A DNA stretch of 64,000 nt, taken from the NCBI GenBank assembly GCA_948330435.1, contig CAOJBY010000017.1, forward strand, positions 1 to 64,000, given 5' to 3'. Source of the stretch: an uncultured Lachnoclostridium sp. (GTDB taxonomy: Bacteria; Bacillota; Clostridia; Lachnospirales; Lachnospiraceae). Positions within the stretch are counted from its first letter, which is position 1. Every line of letters starts with the position of its first letter. The notes below the pieces were generated by a model. It was given only the letters and a program-made list of their open reading frames with translations, was not told the origin of the DNA and did no database searches. Positions 45,778-53,831 of the stretch are shown one piece after another. A program made the translations under genes and the position numbers.

Positions 45778-46290
45778 TCAAACATGTAAGTACTTTAGCA
45801 AGTTTCTTAACCTCCTGCCGGATAAAAAGGGACGTATGATCTCCTCCGCCGCACAGTATTTGTCCGCAAGGCAGACAATCCATGCTTCCTTATACCGTGG
45901 AAAAATCGGATTCAGGGGAAACATGTGCCTGGCAATGATATTTTCTTCCAGCTTATTCAAATGAAAGTCCTTTTTTGCATTCCGCAAGGCGGTTTTTGCA
46001 TGAAACAATCCGTGAAGCCGATGGCTTCGATCCTTTTCATGCCAGTCATAGAGAAAATAATCATGAAGCAACGCTCCCCGAAGAAGTGCTTTATTGTCCA
46101 CCTGCAGGCGAAGCCTTTTTGCAAGCTTAAGGCTGAGAGACGCAACACGCACGCTATGTGCGAAAACCGTTGTCGATCCGTGCTGTATGTAATTCTTCTC
46201 CTGTCCCAGACGGCCCTGCTGCTCCAGACGTTGAATCATGGACTTCAAAAGTCTTTGTCCCCTAACTCTGGAATTTTGCTTCTTTTCCAT
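45778..46290 (-). CDS. HD-domain protein
   Basis: About 170 residues. Metal ligands appear in FAHSVRVASLSLKLA, RGALLHDYFLYDWHEKD and HRLHGLFHAKTAL, the layout of HD phosphohydrolases. It is encoded just upstream (in transcription order downstream of the nitroreductase gene) with 29 bases between. GGAGGG lies before the ATG at 46290. Substrate unknown. Confidence 0.82.
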   Translation of the reverse strand: MEKKQNSRVRGQRLLKSMIQRLEQQGRLGQEKNYIQHGSTTVFAHSVRVASLSLKLAKRLRLQVDNKALLRGALLHDYFLYDWHEKDRSHRLHGLFHAKTALRNAKKDFHLNKLEENIIARHMFPLNPIFPRYKEAWIVCLADKYCAAEEIIRPFLSGRRLRNLLKYLHV

Positions 46291-46319
46291 TGCCTTACCC
46301 TCCGTGTGCAAGGGATGCC

Positions 46320-46847
46320 CTAGTTGATATAAAACACTCTGTTTTCCTTTCTTGCAAGCTCCTTTGGATATTCACCATCTATGAATCCCAGGGCACAATG
46401 CCCGATTCCCTCATATTCTTCCTCAATACCAAGGGTCTTTAATAATTCCTTTCCCCACTCTGTCTCAAACTCTTCCTTTGCCCGGTGAATCCAGCAGCTT
46501 CCAATGCCCAATTCATGGGCTGCAAGCATCAGATTGCCCATTACAAGACTTCCGTCATAGACCCGGTTGGGATTGTCCTTTTTTGTCAATACAATCAGCA
46601 TGGCCGGTGCACCGTAAAAGGGATCGAAGCCCTCCTCCCAGCCGCCTATTTTGCAGTTCATATCCATAATCTCATCCCGCAGCTTTTTATCTGTAACCTG
46701 GATGATAATGCTGTCCTGCCGATTTCTTCCGCTGGCCGCATAGATGCCCGCTTCTATGATCTGATTAAGAAGCTCCTGGGGTACCATATCCGGCTTATAC
46801 TTGCGGATGCTTCTTCTCGTCTTCATCTTTTCTAATACATTGCTCAT
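46320..46847 (-). CDS. Nitroreductase-family flavoprotein
   Basis: The 175-residue protein starts with MSNVLEKMKTRRSIRKYKPD, the FMN-phosphate contact of nitroreductases, and retains IIEAGIYAASGRNRQ, LAAHELGIGSCWIHRA and the C-terminal GYIDGE-like stretch. It would reduce quinones or nitro compounds with NAD(P)H. AGGAGG precedes the ATG at 46847; the longer frame to 46901 overlaps the lysozyme gene and is rejected. Confidence 0.9.
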   Translation of the reverse strand: MSNVLEKMKTRRSIRKYKPDMVPQELLNQIIEAGIYAASGRNRQDSIIIQVTDKKLRDEIMDMNCKIGGWEEGFDPFYGAPAMLIVLTKKDNPNRVYDGSLVMGNLMLAAHELGIGSCWIHRAKEEFETEWGKELLKTLGIEEEYEGIGHCALGFIDGEYPKELARKENRVFYIN

Positions 46848-46876
46848 CTTTATCTTCCTCCTAATAAAATTTCTGC

Positions 46877-47647
46877 TCAATCCATACAAAACTGCCGCCA
46901 CTGTTCTTCATTCCCATAGAATACATTCAAATCAATGAATTTCTCTTCCCCGGAGTATCCTTTCCGCCTACCCCGATTGGTATACTGCCAAAACGTCCAG
47001 CCATCTTCCGTTCTGTCCCCGGAACCGGAGTCCAAAGATGGCTCTTTCCAAATATCACGAATCCACAGAGGATATTCATCAAACCGCCCCTTGATGTATA
47101 ATTCCCAGGCTTCCAAAGTAGCATAGATCACCGGCTTTCTGTCATAGGCCCTTTCTACCTGATTGAGATATTCCCGAAGCTCTGTTTCGACCCTGTCCGC
47201 TTCTGGAGGATGGGCCTTTTTGTCTCCATAAAACTCTACATCTACGGCCGGCGGCATCATTCCCCCAAAGGCTTCCACCGTACCAATGAAGTGCTCCGCC
47301 TGAGAGCTTCCCGGGCTGTCAAAGCTAAAAAAATGATATGCCCCTACTTTTAATTCTGTTTTTCCGGCTTCCGTATAATTATAACCAAATCTCTCGTCCA
47401 CGTAGGAGCTGCCCTCCGTAGCCTTAATATAAGCAAACCGGATATTCTGTTCAGACAGCAGCTTCCAGTCAATCTCTCCCTGATAATGGGACACATCAAC
47501 ACCCTCTATGGGATACTTTTCTGCTGCTTTTCCGTTTACGTGAAAATACCCATTATAAATAGCAAATGCTGTTCCAATCGCCAATATCAATAAAACAGAC
47601 AGAAGTCCCCCTGCTGCTCTTTTTTTCATTAAAAAACGCTCCCTCAT
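46877..47647 (-). CDS. GH25 lysozyme, membrane-anchored or secreted
   Basis: The 256-residue protein has an N-terminal basic stretch and membrane span (about 8-30), then a GH25 domain: IEGVDVSHYQGEIDW, IRFAYIKATEGSSYVD, VGAYHFFSFDSPG and the catalytic pair in PPAVDVEFYGD, ending in WTFWQYTNRG. It cleaves the glycan strands of peptidoglycan outside the membrane. Without a clear cleavage site the hydrophobic segment may stay as an anchor. A second ATG at 47629 has the better-spaced ribosome site. Confidence 0.9.
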   Translation of the reverse strand: MRERFLMKKRAAGGLLSVLLILAIGTAFAIYNGYFHVNGKAAEKYPIEGVDVSHYQGEIDWKLLSEQNIRFAYIKATEGSSYVDERFGYNYTEAGKTELKVGAYHFFSFDSPGSSQAEHFIGTVEAFGGMMPPAVDVEFYGDKKAHPPEADRVETELREYLNQVERAYDRKPVIYATLEAWELYIKGRFDEYPLWIRDIWKEPSLDSGSGDRTEDGWTFWQYTNRGRRKGYSGEEKFIDLNVFYGNEEQWRQFCMD

Positions 47648-47658
47648 ATTCTCCCTGC

Positions 47659-48078
47659 CTATGGATGATTTTCCGTCTCATAGCACCATCTCGCAATTTC
47701 TCCAATCAACTCCAACGGAAGCGGCCTGTTGTAGGGAAGCTGTATTGTCCCTTTGCTGGTCTTGTATTCTGTCAATTGCTCTGCAAATTCCAGGACAGCC
47801 TCCGGCCCCGGGTACAGGCCGATATGATTTTTAAATCCTGCAAACTGGATAATGTTATGCTTCTTCCAAAAAGTAGGCATGCTCCAGGAAATCCGTTCTT
47901 CTGCTTCCGGCAATGCGGCACGTAACGCATCTCTCACTTCTATTAGATACTTTTGTATCTCATCCGGCTGTGCGGCAATGTATTCATTAATTGTCTCCGG
48001 TGATTTCCCGCAGTAGTGGCCCTGATTCTGCTTTTTAAAAATACGCCCGCATTTAGGACACGTCCACGCCATTGGCAT
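47659..48078 (-). CDS. DUF1801-family protein with N-terminal zinc-ribbon-like motif
   Basis: About 139 residues. The first part carries CPKCGRIF and later HYCG, a possible zinc knuckle. The rest matches the DUF1801/YdhG family (QPDEIQKYLIEVRDALRAAL, ISWSMPTFWKKHNIIQFAGF, IGLYPGPEAV). Function unknown; some relatives are called iron chaperones on thin evidence. It overlaps the end of the upstream 76-residue gene, so the start among several close ATGs (48084, 48078, 48072) is uncertain; 48078 is best spaced from AGGAAAGG. Confidence 0.78.
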   Translation of the reverse strand: MPMAWTCPKCGRIFKKQNQGHYCGKSPETINEYIAAQPDEIQKYLIEVRDALRAALPEAEERISWSMPTFWKKHNIIQFAGFKNHIGLYPGPEAVLEFAEQLTEYKTSKGTIQLPYNRPLPLELIGEIARWCYETENHP

Positions 48079-48283
48079 CACCATCCTTTCCTGTCAATCC
48101 GTAAAGCTCATATAGGGAGAGCATATTTTGATAAGTGAGCTTGCGTGACATAAGCTGCTGGTAAGTCACTGTCTTTACTTTCCCTGCTTCTTTCATTTTC
48201 TCCATCCTGGATAAAATATCGGCGTATTCTGTCTGTACTGCCATCAACATCTTCTCAAAAGCTTCCAGGCGGCTTTCATTCAT
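48053..48283 (-). CDS. Small helical protein, 76 residues, unknown
   Basis: The protein is mostly predicted helix (ESRLEAFEKMLMAVQTEYAD, then a lysine-rich middle and MSRKLTYQNMLSLYELYGLT). It starts within four bases of the end of the upstream acetyltransferase remnant and overlaps the DUF1801 gene downstream, so it is translationally coupled in a compact cluster. No function was recognised. Confidence 0.65.
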   Translation of the reverse strand: MNESRLEAFEKMLMAVQTEYADILSRMEKMKEAGKVKTVTYQQLMSRKLTYQNMLSLYELYGLTGKDGDANGVDVS

Positions 48284-48543
48284 AGGTCTTCCTCCTTAAC
48301 TTTCGTTCCCTGACTACCGGCCGTTTCTTTCACCATACGATAATTCGTCAAAGATACCCCATTCCTCACAACCTGCTGCTCTTTCTCCAATCGATACCCT
48401 CTATGCTCAAAAAAGCCTTTCGCTGTAATCGAAGCATGTGTAACAACCCTGTCCTCTTCCACTGCAACAACCGTATGAACGGTCTGGTAAAACAACGTTG
48501 CCATCTCTTCACAGTCAGAGGGCAAATACGTTCTGATAATCAT
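48280..48543 (-). pseudogene. GNAT acetyltransferase with internal deletions
   Basis: The frame keeps the family's N-terminus (MIIRTYLPSDCEEMATLFYQ, TVHTV) and C-terminus (VVTHASITAKGFFEHRGYRL, then a VSLTNYRMVK strand) but is only about 87 codons, where relatives have about 150-160. The part between, including the acetyl-CoA loop with its QxxGxG/A pattern, is gone; a short VAVEEDR island remains, so probably two in-frame losses occurred. It is unlikely to be active. GGGGAG lies before the ATG at 48543. Confidence 0.72.
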
Positions 48544-48577
48544 GGAAGCTCCCCCAGAGGGTGACATAGCACCCATT

Positions 48578-48906
48578 TTATACAAGCTGTCCCGGCAATC
48601 TCAGTTTTTCTTTCGGCAAAAAACCGGTGTCAAACTTTTCCGCATCCCGTTCATCAATGAAATAACCCTCCGGTGTGTGATAAATCCCGGTAACTCCGGA
48701 AAAAAAGCCCTCTTTTACTCACTGTCTTTCTCCATGACAAAATCCAACTCCGGAACAAAGTCCTCACGGCTCCGATAAATATGCAGAATATAGTGCTCCG
48801 TGCAGCCGGGCCGATAAACATTCCAGAACGCTTCCCTTGTCAAATTCTCCACTTTACGATAATCGGCAGGTGTCTCCAAACGGATCCGATAGCTGCTCCC
48901 ATTCAT
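48578..48906 (-). pseudogene. GNAT acetyltransferase, internal deletion with frameshift
   Basis: A good ribosome site (AGGAGG) and start give MNGSSYRIRLETPADYRKVE through VPELDFVMEKDSE, then a stop at 48715. In another frame the sequence continues directly with a segment typical of the C-terminus of the same family (GVTGIYHTPEGYFIDERDAE, then KLRLPGQLV and stop at 48578). About a hundred central codons including the CoA-binding motif are missing. The two ends are thus fused by a deletion that also broke the frame. Confidence 0.75.
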
Positions 48907-48936
48907 TGATTTTCCTCCTAGAAAGATTGCATTTTC

Positions 48937-49427
48937 TTAATTCATTGCCGCACCGTCCACCCTGAGAACAATTCCTGTCACATAGGATGCCATATCACTG
49001 GCCAAATACAGATAGGCGTTGGCCACATCCACCGGCTCTCCCGGACGGCCTAAGGGGATCCCGGCGGAAATTCGCTCCACCATCTCCTTTGGCAGGGCCG
49101 CCACCATATCGGTCTTGGTTACGCCCGGGGCCACTGCGTTGACACGGATGTGATCCTTTGCCAGTTCTCTTGCCAGAGATTTTGTCAGTCCATTAACGGC
49201 AAACTTTGTGGCGGGGTAGCCGCAGCCTCCTTTGGGCTGCAAAGATCGGGCCAGATGCCCATAATGTGCTCTTTGTACTCCGGCAGCTGCTCCAGTGCCT
49301 TTTCGACAGTTTCCTGCCGTGAACCGGCAATCGCCACATTCGCCCCGTTCTCCAGATATTTTTTCACAATGGCAAAGCCAATTCCCCGTGTGCCGCCGGT
49401 AACGACGGCTGTTTTCCCTTTTAACAT
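48937..49427 (-). pseudogene. Short-chain dehydrogenase, internal deletion with frameshift
   Basis: The N-terminal part (start 49427, AAAGGGG upstream) has the nucleotide-binding VVTGGTRGIGFAIVKKYLE and continues to MGIWPDLCSPKE. The C-terminal part resumes in a different frame with GGCGYPATKFAVNGLTKSLA (keeping the catalytic YxxxK) and runs to the normal end VTGIVLRVDGAAMN. About 75 residues between, including the NNAG motif and the catalytic serine, are missing. An active FabG-like reductase cannot be made. Confidence 0.8.
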
Positions 49428-49704
49428 AAAATCCCCTTTCTGATTCTGTATAATAATTGTTTCTGAACATTCCTGCCAAGGTCCGCAGCCTATGGCTGCA
49501 TTTCCCAATATTTTTCCGGATACTTTTGTTTTTATTATAAAGGATTCCCTTTTCTGATACAATATCTTTCTTTCCTTACAAAATGACTCATCTACGGGAT
49601 TTTTCTGACAGAAACGCCTGAAAATTGCTTGGAATTCTTCGACAGAATCACTATATACCGGATTTTACCAAATAGCTGAAAAAATCTTTAGGATAGATAA
49701 AGAT

Positions 49705-50028
49705 TCACTCATTGACACTATATAATTCATTCAAATCAAGAACGTAGTGCCCTAAAATAGTTTTTTGGATCACATCAACAACAATTACAATATAACAGTT
49801 CTTCTTATTAGCAAAAAGCAAAATATGCTGATATGTATTCGCATGATTGATGTAAACCGCTTCTATGTATCTTCTTTGAAATGCATATTCAGATAGTACA
49901 CCATCACTCATCAAACGTTCCCCATAACACCAAATATTTACAACAGTTTCCGCATCTTCCGTTACATTGATCATCCTGCCATTCATAGTTTGCAGATATT
50001 GCTTTTCACTTAATAGCCTGGTCTCCAC
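49705..50028 (-). CDS. Conserved hypothetical protein, about 107 residues
   Basis: A GTG at 50028 is preceded by AGGAGG five bases upstream. The protein (VETRLLSEKQYLQTMNGRMI, NHANTYQHILLFANKKNCY, VIQKTILGHYVLDLNE) resembles small proteins I remember from Lachnospiraceae with no known function; the DLN end is typical. The longer frame to 50130 runs through a decayed ATPase fragment and is not the gene. No partner is evident. Confidence 0.62.
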   Translation of the reverse strand: METRLLSEKQYLQTMNGRMINVTEDAETVVNIWCYGERLMSDGVLSEYAFQRRYIEAVYINHANTYQHILLFANKKNCYIVIVVDVIQKTILGHYVLDLNELYSVNE

Positions 50029-50047
50029 CTGTCCCTCCTGCCGTCTC

Positions 50048-50285
50048 TTATTCCAGTTTTGCAATACTCTTCCATAGGCTCCAGATTGCACTCTCATTCC
50101 CCTCCAGTTCGCCATACACAATCTGTTCATCCAATTCGATACAAAGAGACTTTCCTTTTAACAAGTCCTCCATCGTCTCCTTTACCGCTTTACTGCCCTT
50201 TCGGATTAATTTTCCTGCTAGTATTCGCCCAGTAAATGGAAACCCTGCCTGATTTCAGATAATTTAAGATAGACCCAATATCCAT
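50048..50285 (-). pseudogene. Fragment of an AAA-ATPase/PD-(D/E)XK gene
   Basis: Two overlapping frames give consecutive pieces typical of the AAA-ATPase-like family: SILNYLKSGRVSIYWANT, then after a frameshift LAGKLIRKGSKAVKETMEDL and IELDEQIVYGELEGNESAIW, ending in a stop at 50048. The Walker and nuclease parts are absent. It is therefore a short middle fragment of a gene related to 25338-26924. Confidence 0.65.
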
Positions 50286-50332
50286 GCACATAAGCTCCCT
50301 GCTTTACCTGAATTCATACTTTTTATAAATAT

Positions 50333-50935
50333 TTATGCCGCATTTATAATCATTTCTATAACCTTTTCATATACAGGTTTATTTATATCAATCCCCTCTT
50401 CATTAACCCCCTGATACCAGTCATAAATGTCAACAAACAAAACTTTACTCCAATTTTCCAGTAAAAAATCTATAGATTTTGCTATGACTAAGCCGGTCAA
50501 ATTAGTTCCGGTATCAAATACATCATGTTCAAAAAAGACAATCATGCCATTTCTTTTATCATAACAAAAAGCATCACCATTGGGAAATTTAAATATTGGA
50601 TACCAATTTTTTAAGTCATTTATTACTTTTTCTTGGTCTTCCATTAAATCATCCTCAATATTATCTATCATTTCACATATTTTTTCATGCTCTTTTAATA
50701 AATCTTCATAAGGAACTAAATTTACAAAACCCCGTAATTTTAGAATACTGTTTTTCCAATAAAGCAAAAATTCTTTATACGTATTGTAAATGTGTTTTGT
50801 TTCATCAGATATGCCAAATTTAAAAAACTCAAAGGTATGATTCATTTTACATTCTACAACATTACTCTTTGTAATTTCGATATTGTAATCTTTATTGCCA
50901 AGTTTATTTTTTAACTCCATAAAATAATCAATCAT
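50333..50935 (-). CDS. SMI1/KNR4 (SUKH)-like protein, probable orphan immunity protein
   Basis: The 200-residue acidic protein shows a SUKH-like central region (YPIFKFPNGDAFCYDKRNG, MIVFFEHDVFDTGTNLTGLV, AKSIDFLLENWSKVLFVDIY), common among immunity proteins against contact-dependent or polymorphic toxins. GGAGG lies before the ATG at 50935. The gene is AT-rich and is followed and preceded by similar AT-rich small genes, with no toxin gene in the window. Assignment rests on pattern recall; immunity role is inference. Confidence 0.62.
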   Translation of the reverse strand: MIDYFMELKNKLGNKDYNIEITKSNVVECKMNHTFEFFKFGISDETKHIYNTYKEFLLYWKNSILKLRGFVNLVPYEDLLKEHEKICEMIDNIEDDLMEDQEKVINDLKNWYPIFKFPNGDAFCYDKRNGMIVFFEHDVFDTGTNLTGLVIAKSIDFLLENWSKVLFVDIYDWYQGVNEEGIDINKPVYEKVIEMIINAA

Positions 50936-51000
50936 TATACCTCCATTATACATACACATTAGATATCTACAGAATAGTTTCCCAAGTCAATGGATAGGCT

Positions 51001-51477
51001 TTAAATATTCTTAAATTTGTTAAACCAATTTTCAAGTGGTATTAAACCGGAACTTGCAAAACTCATTCCCCTTTCACGATAAACAAAATCTCCTCCGTTT
51101 TCAAATAGTCTTATAATTGGTTCATATACATTTATACAAGCAACGTATTTAACGTCCTTATCTGCTAATATAGAAGCTTTAAGATAGTAATTTACGATTG
51201 AAGTCGATAATGATGGATATTTAATAACGTTTCTGACATCCTTATTACATTTTTCCAATATTGCATCCTCTATAGCACAATTTCCAAAATAAGATGTTAA
51301 ATCTGTCATAAAAGGAAGAGTCGGGGTTATATTATTTTCAATACAAAATACTACCAATTTTTTTATAAATTCAATTCCTAATTCCATATCTTTTTCCTGG
51401 CCATTTTGCCCTATGTGATTCCAATTAATATTGTATAGCCTTATCTTCCTTTTTAATCCGATTCCCAGCTGCATCAT
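51001..51477 (-). CDS. Hypothetical protein, 158 residues, AT-rich immunity-like locus
   Basis: No family was recognised. The protein is soluble, with a middle of alternating helices (GIEFIKKLVVFCIENNITPT, LEKCNKDVRNVIKYPSLSTS) and an aromatic C-terminus (LIPLENWFNKF). It follows the 108-residue gene by eight bases and lies upstream of the SUKH-like gene in a single AT-rich strand-consistent block. By context it may be an immunity or accessory protein of a toxin system. Confidence 0.6.
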   Translation of the reverse strand: MMQLGIGLKRKIRLYNINWNHIGQNGQEKDMELGIEFIKKLVVFCIENNITPTLPFMTDLTSYFGNCAIEDAILEKCNKDVRNVIKYPSLSTSIVNYYLKASILADKDVKYVACINVYEPIIRLFENGGDFVYRERGMSFASSGLIPLENWFNKFKNI

Positions 51478-51485
51478 AAGGCAAC

Positions 51486-51812
51486 CTAAAATAATGCTTC
51501 TACTTCCTCTATTTCTTCATTAAAAACTTTTATTTCCTCATCCGTCAAACCATATTCCTTTAAATTTAATATCCTGGCTTTCGATATATTAATTTCCAAC
51601 CTTTTTTTGAATGGTTCCGATATTGCTTTTCCACATCTGGAATATCTAGTTGCAATTGTTATATTTTGTATAATTTCATCTATTTCTTTCAATTCATGAT
51701 TATAATAGATGCTTTGTTCAACTGCGATATCATATTCACTCCCCTGATCGATCCAGCCATAAAAGTTCTCCAATGCTTCATATTTTTTTTGATAAAAATT
51801 TATTTTATTCAT
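51486..51812 (-). CDS. Hypothetical protein, 108 residues, AT-rich immunity-like locus
   Basis: A small acidic helical protein (NFYQKKYEALENFYGWIDQG, AISEPFKKRLEINISKARIL, DEEIKVFNEEIEEVEALF). No family recognised with certainty. It is the first of three AT-rich genes on the minus strand. The size and acidity would suit an immunity protein. The region 51813-52004 before it is AT-rich and holds only a small perfect hairpin, CGCACTTA/TAAGTGCG, at 51883-51900. Confidence 0.58.
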   Translation of the reverse strand: MNKINFYQKKYEALENFYGWIDQGSEYDIAVEQSIYYNHELKEIDEIIQNITIATRYSRCGKAISEPFKKRLEINISKARILNLKEYGLTDEEIKVFNEEIEEVEALF

Positions 51813-52004
51813 TATATTTATCCATTCTTCTGGTTGATTAAAAGAAACATTATATTTTAGAAAATTTTAATAACTCAAACTTCGCACTTAAATAAGTGCG
51901 TATGTAGCTTGAAAAATCAATAACCGTTTTGTCTCATTTCAATCAATAAATATGCCAAAAATATCCGACTGGCCCGGCATCGCAAAAGCATAAAAAACTG
52001 AATT

Positions 52005-52663
52005 TTAACCTTTCTGCTCTTCCAATTCCGCAATCCGCCGCAAGGCCTGTTCTAGCTGCTCCGACTTTTGGCGTTCACTCTCTTCCAACCTGTCGGCCCG
52101 GAGTCTCTCCGCTTCCGCCATATTTTTCTGCTGCTCTATCTCTTTACTCCGCTTCTCCAGCTCCTTATTCTGCTTCTTTAGCTCCACCCTTTTCTGCTCC
52201 AAATCTTCCTGCATCTCATCAATCATCAACTGCACCGTATTCCGATCCAGTTCCCGCAGTTCCTTTGAAAAAAGTCCCATGATCTCCTCCATATTCCGGC
52301 ACATCTCATACGTCTCTTCATACATGGGTTTAAACTGCGGATAAGCCTGTATCAGCTTCACGATCTCTTCCGGCTCCTCCGCACTGAAAAACATAAGCCA
52401 TGCATTCAATTTCCCTGTTATATTTTTATTGTGCTGTGTTTTCTTAAAAATGTCAATAGGGATGAACACATATTTCTGGAGAAGCTCTATCTTGATCCCT
52501 GTGTCGGATTTCTGCTCGGATCGATGTATGTAAACATTGGGAAATTTGTGAAATTCTTCCGGACTGGATTCGAATAATACAATATTGTAAACAGACTTTA
52601 TATCCCGATAGCTGAACTTTTTCCGCTTCTTACTCCGCACACGCTTATATTTATTTTATTCAT
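52005..52663 (-). pseudogene. Rpn/PD-(D/E)XK transposase-like nuclease, N-terminal half lost
   Basis: A normal ribosome site (GGGAGGG) and ATG at 52663 give only a few codons (MNKINI) before the frame changes. From about 52650 the sequence matches the C-terminal half of Rpn-family proteins (KKFSYRDIKSVYNIVLFESS, LLQKYVFIPIDIFKKTQHNK, LNAWLMFFSAEEPEEIVKLI) and ends in a long glutamate/lysine coiled coil. The nuclease domain is missing. A GTG at 52640 could still start a truncated protein of 211 residues. Confidence 0.68.
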
Positions 52664-52717
52664 TGTATTTAATCCCTCCCTCACTGACATCCAGGGTACA
52701 GATTCCTGTTTTGGATC

Positions 52718-52754
52718 AAAAAAAGCACCTAAAACCATTTTTGGTCTAGGTGCC
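52718..52754 (-). terminator. Strong terminator after the DUF3021 gene
   Basis: Minus-strand GCACCTAGACC...GGTTTTAGGTGC stem followed by seven T residues. Confidence 0.85.
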
Positions 52755-52781
52755 GTGACTGCTGTTTTTATTCCACCATTT

Positions 52782-53249
52782 TCAGCGGACCGATTCTTTC
52801 GCCTTAGACAAACCGGCATTCATCTTCTTTACCATCTGCCTGCCAATCAGAAATTGTATCACCCAGATAACCGCAAACAGAAAGACAAAAATTCCAAAAT
52901 AACTCAGGAATCCCCCCACACTGTGCTCCATCCAATAATTAAAATAGGCAACCGGCATCATAATCACAGAGACAAGTATAAAATAGACTCCCGTCTGCTT
53001 CACAAGATTCCACTCCTCCGTTTCCCATATGAGAGACCCTGCACTGAAGCCCGCACCCAGGATCCCGCAAAGCACTGCCTGAAAAACAACGGCTTTGATT
53101 TCATTTCCCATGATGTTGACAAGCTCCGGCTCGCAGGGCACATAATAACCCTCCGCCCAAACCAGGGATACAAAAATACTGATCAAATACCCGATTGTGA
53201 TGCCAAGGGGAAATCCCATTGCCCCCCGCAAAAAAATCTTCTTTTTCAT
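52782..53249 (-). CDS. DUF3021 membrane protein
   Basis: The 155-residue protein has four membrane spans (starts KKKIFLRGAMGFPLGITIGY) and a short basic tail. DUF3021 proteins are nearly always encoded beside a LytTR regulator, as here, and are thought to control it from the membrane. The gene starts nine bases after the LytTR stop. A strong terminator follows. Confidence 0.87.
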   Translation of the reverse strand: MKKKIFLRGAMGFPLGITIGYLISIFVSLVWAEGYYVPCEPELVNIMGNEIKAVVFQAVLCGILGAGFSAGSLIWETEEWNLVKQTGVYFILVSVIMMPVAYFNYWMEHSVGGFLSYFGIFVFLFAVIWVIQFLIGRQMVKKMNAGLSKAKESVR

Positions 53250-53258
53250 TTTTCTACC

Positions 53259-53699
53259 TCATATTCCTAATATTTTCTTGATTTTGGAGACATAACGCCT
53301 GGAAGCATAGGTCGTGGTTCCATTGGACAGGCTGACGCAGATGGTTCCCGTAAAGCTCAAGTCAAAATGATTGACTTTTCTCAGATTAATAATCTCCGAA
53401 TTGGAAATACGGACAAATTGTCCTGCATCCAACCGTTCCTCCAGCTCATAGAGCCGAAGACGCAAAGCATACTCTCCTTTTTCCGTCACTGCGACAATCT
53501 TTCCGGCATCCGCATAGATCCGAATCAAATCCTCCTGCTCCAGCACCTCAATCTTGTCATCCCTGCTGCCGGAAATGATCCGGGGCACATCCTCGGACAG
53601 CTTTTTTAACAGGTGTGAAACCTCCTCCGTCACGGAAGCTGTCATCAATATTAGCTTTGGCTCGGTATAGGCACTGTCGATCTTAATTTCAACCTGCAT
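53259..53699 (-). CDS. LytTR-family DNA-binding regulator
   Basis: The 146-residue protein has no receiver domain. Its C-terminal half is a LytTR domain (EVLEQEDLIRIYADAGKIVA, VRISNSEIINLRKVNHFDLS, ASRRYVSKIKKIL). This short form coupled with DUF3021 is a known LytTR regulatory system type in which the membrane protein inhibits the regulator. GGAGGGAACTCCC-type sequence lies before the ATG. It probably controls its own operon through the inverted repeat at 53749-53774. Confidence 0.88.
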   Translation of the reverse strand: MQVEIKIDSAYTEPKLILMTASVTEEVSHLLKKLSEDVPRIISGSRDDKIEVLEQEDLIRIYADAGKIVAVTEKGEYALRLRLYELEERLDAGQFVRISNSEIINLRKVNHFDLSFTGTICVSLSNGTTTYASRRYVSKIKKILGI

Positions 53700-53723
53700 G
53701 GGAGTTCCCTCCTTTGTGGTCTC

Positions 53724-53774
53724 ATTATAGGAAAAATGAATGTTACTTTCAACTGATTTGCAATAGTCGGTTGA
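53724..53774 (-). promoter_or_regulatory. LytTR operon promoter with inverted repeat
   Basis: Minus-strand TTGAAA (53747-53752), 17-base spacer, TATAAT (53724-53729). TCAACTGA (53749-53756) and TCGGTTGA (53767-53774) form an inverted repeat with one mismatch over the -35, a likely binding site. Confidence 0.55.
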
Positions 53775-53831
53775 TTTTTAAATACAGGTGGTGATTCAAT
53801 TACTTCGCTGACTTGCATGGAACCAATGAAG

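Noticed and set aside
49428..49704. Open frame running upstream of the SDR remnant without a stop
   Set aside because: No start signal and no recognisable family; probably non-coding read-through.
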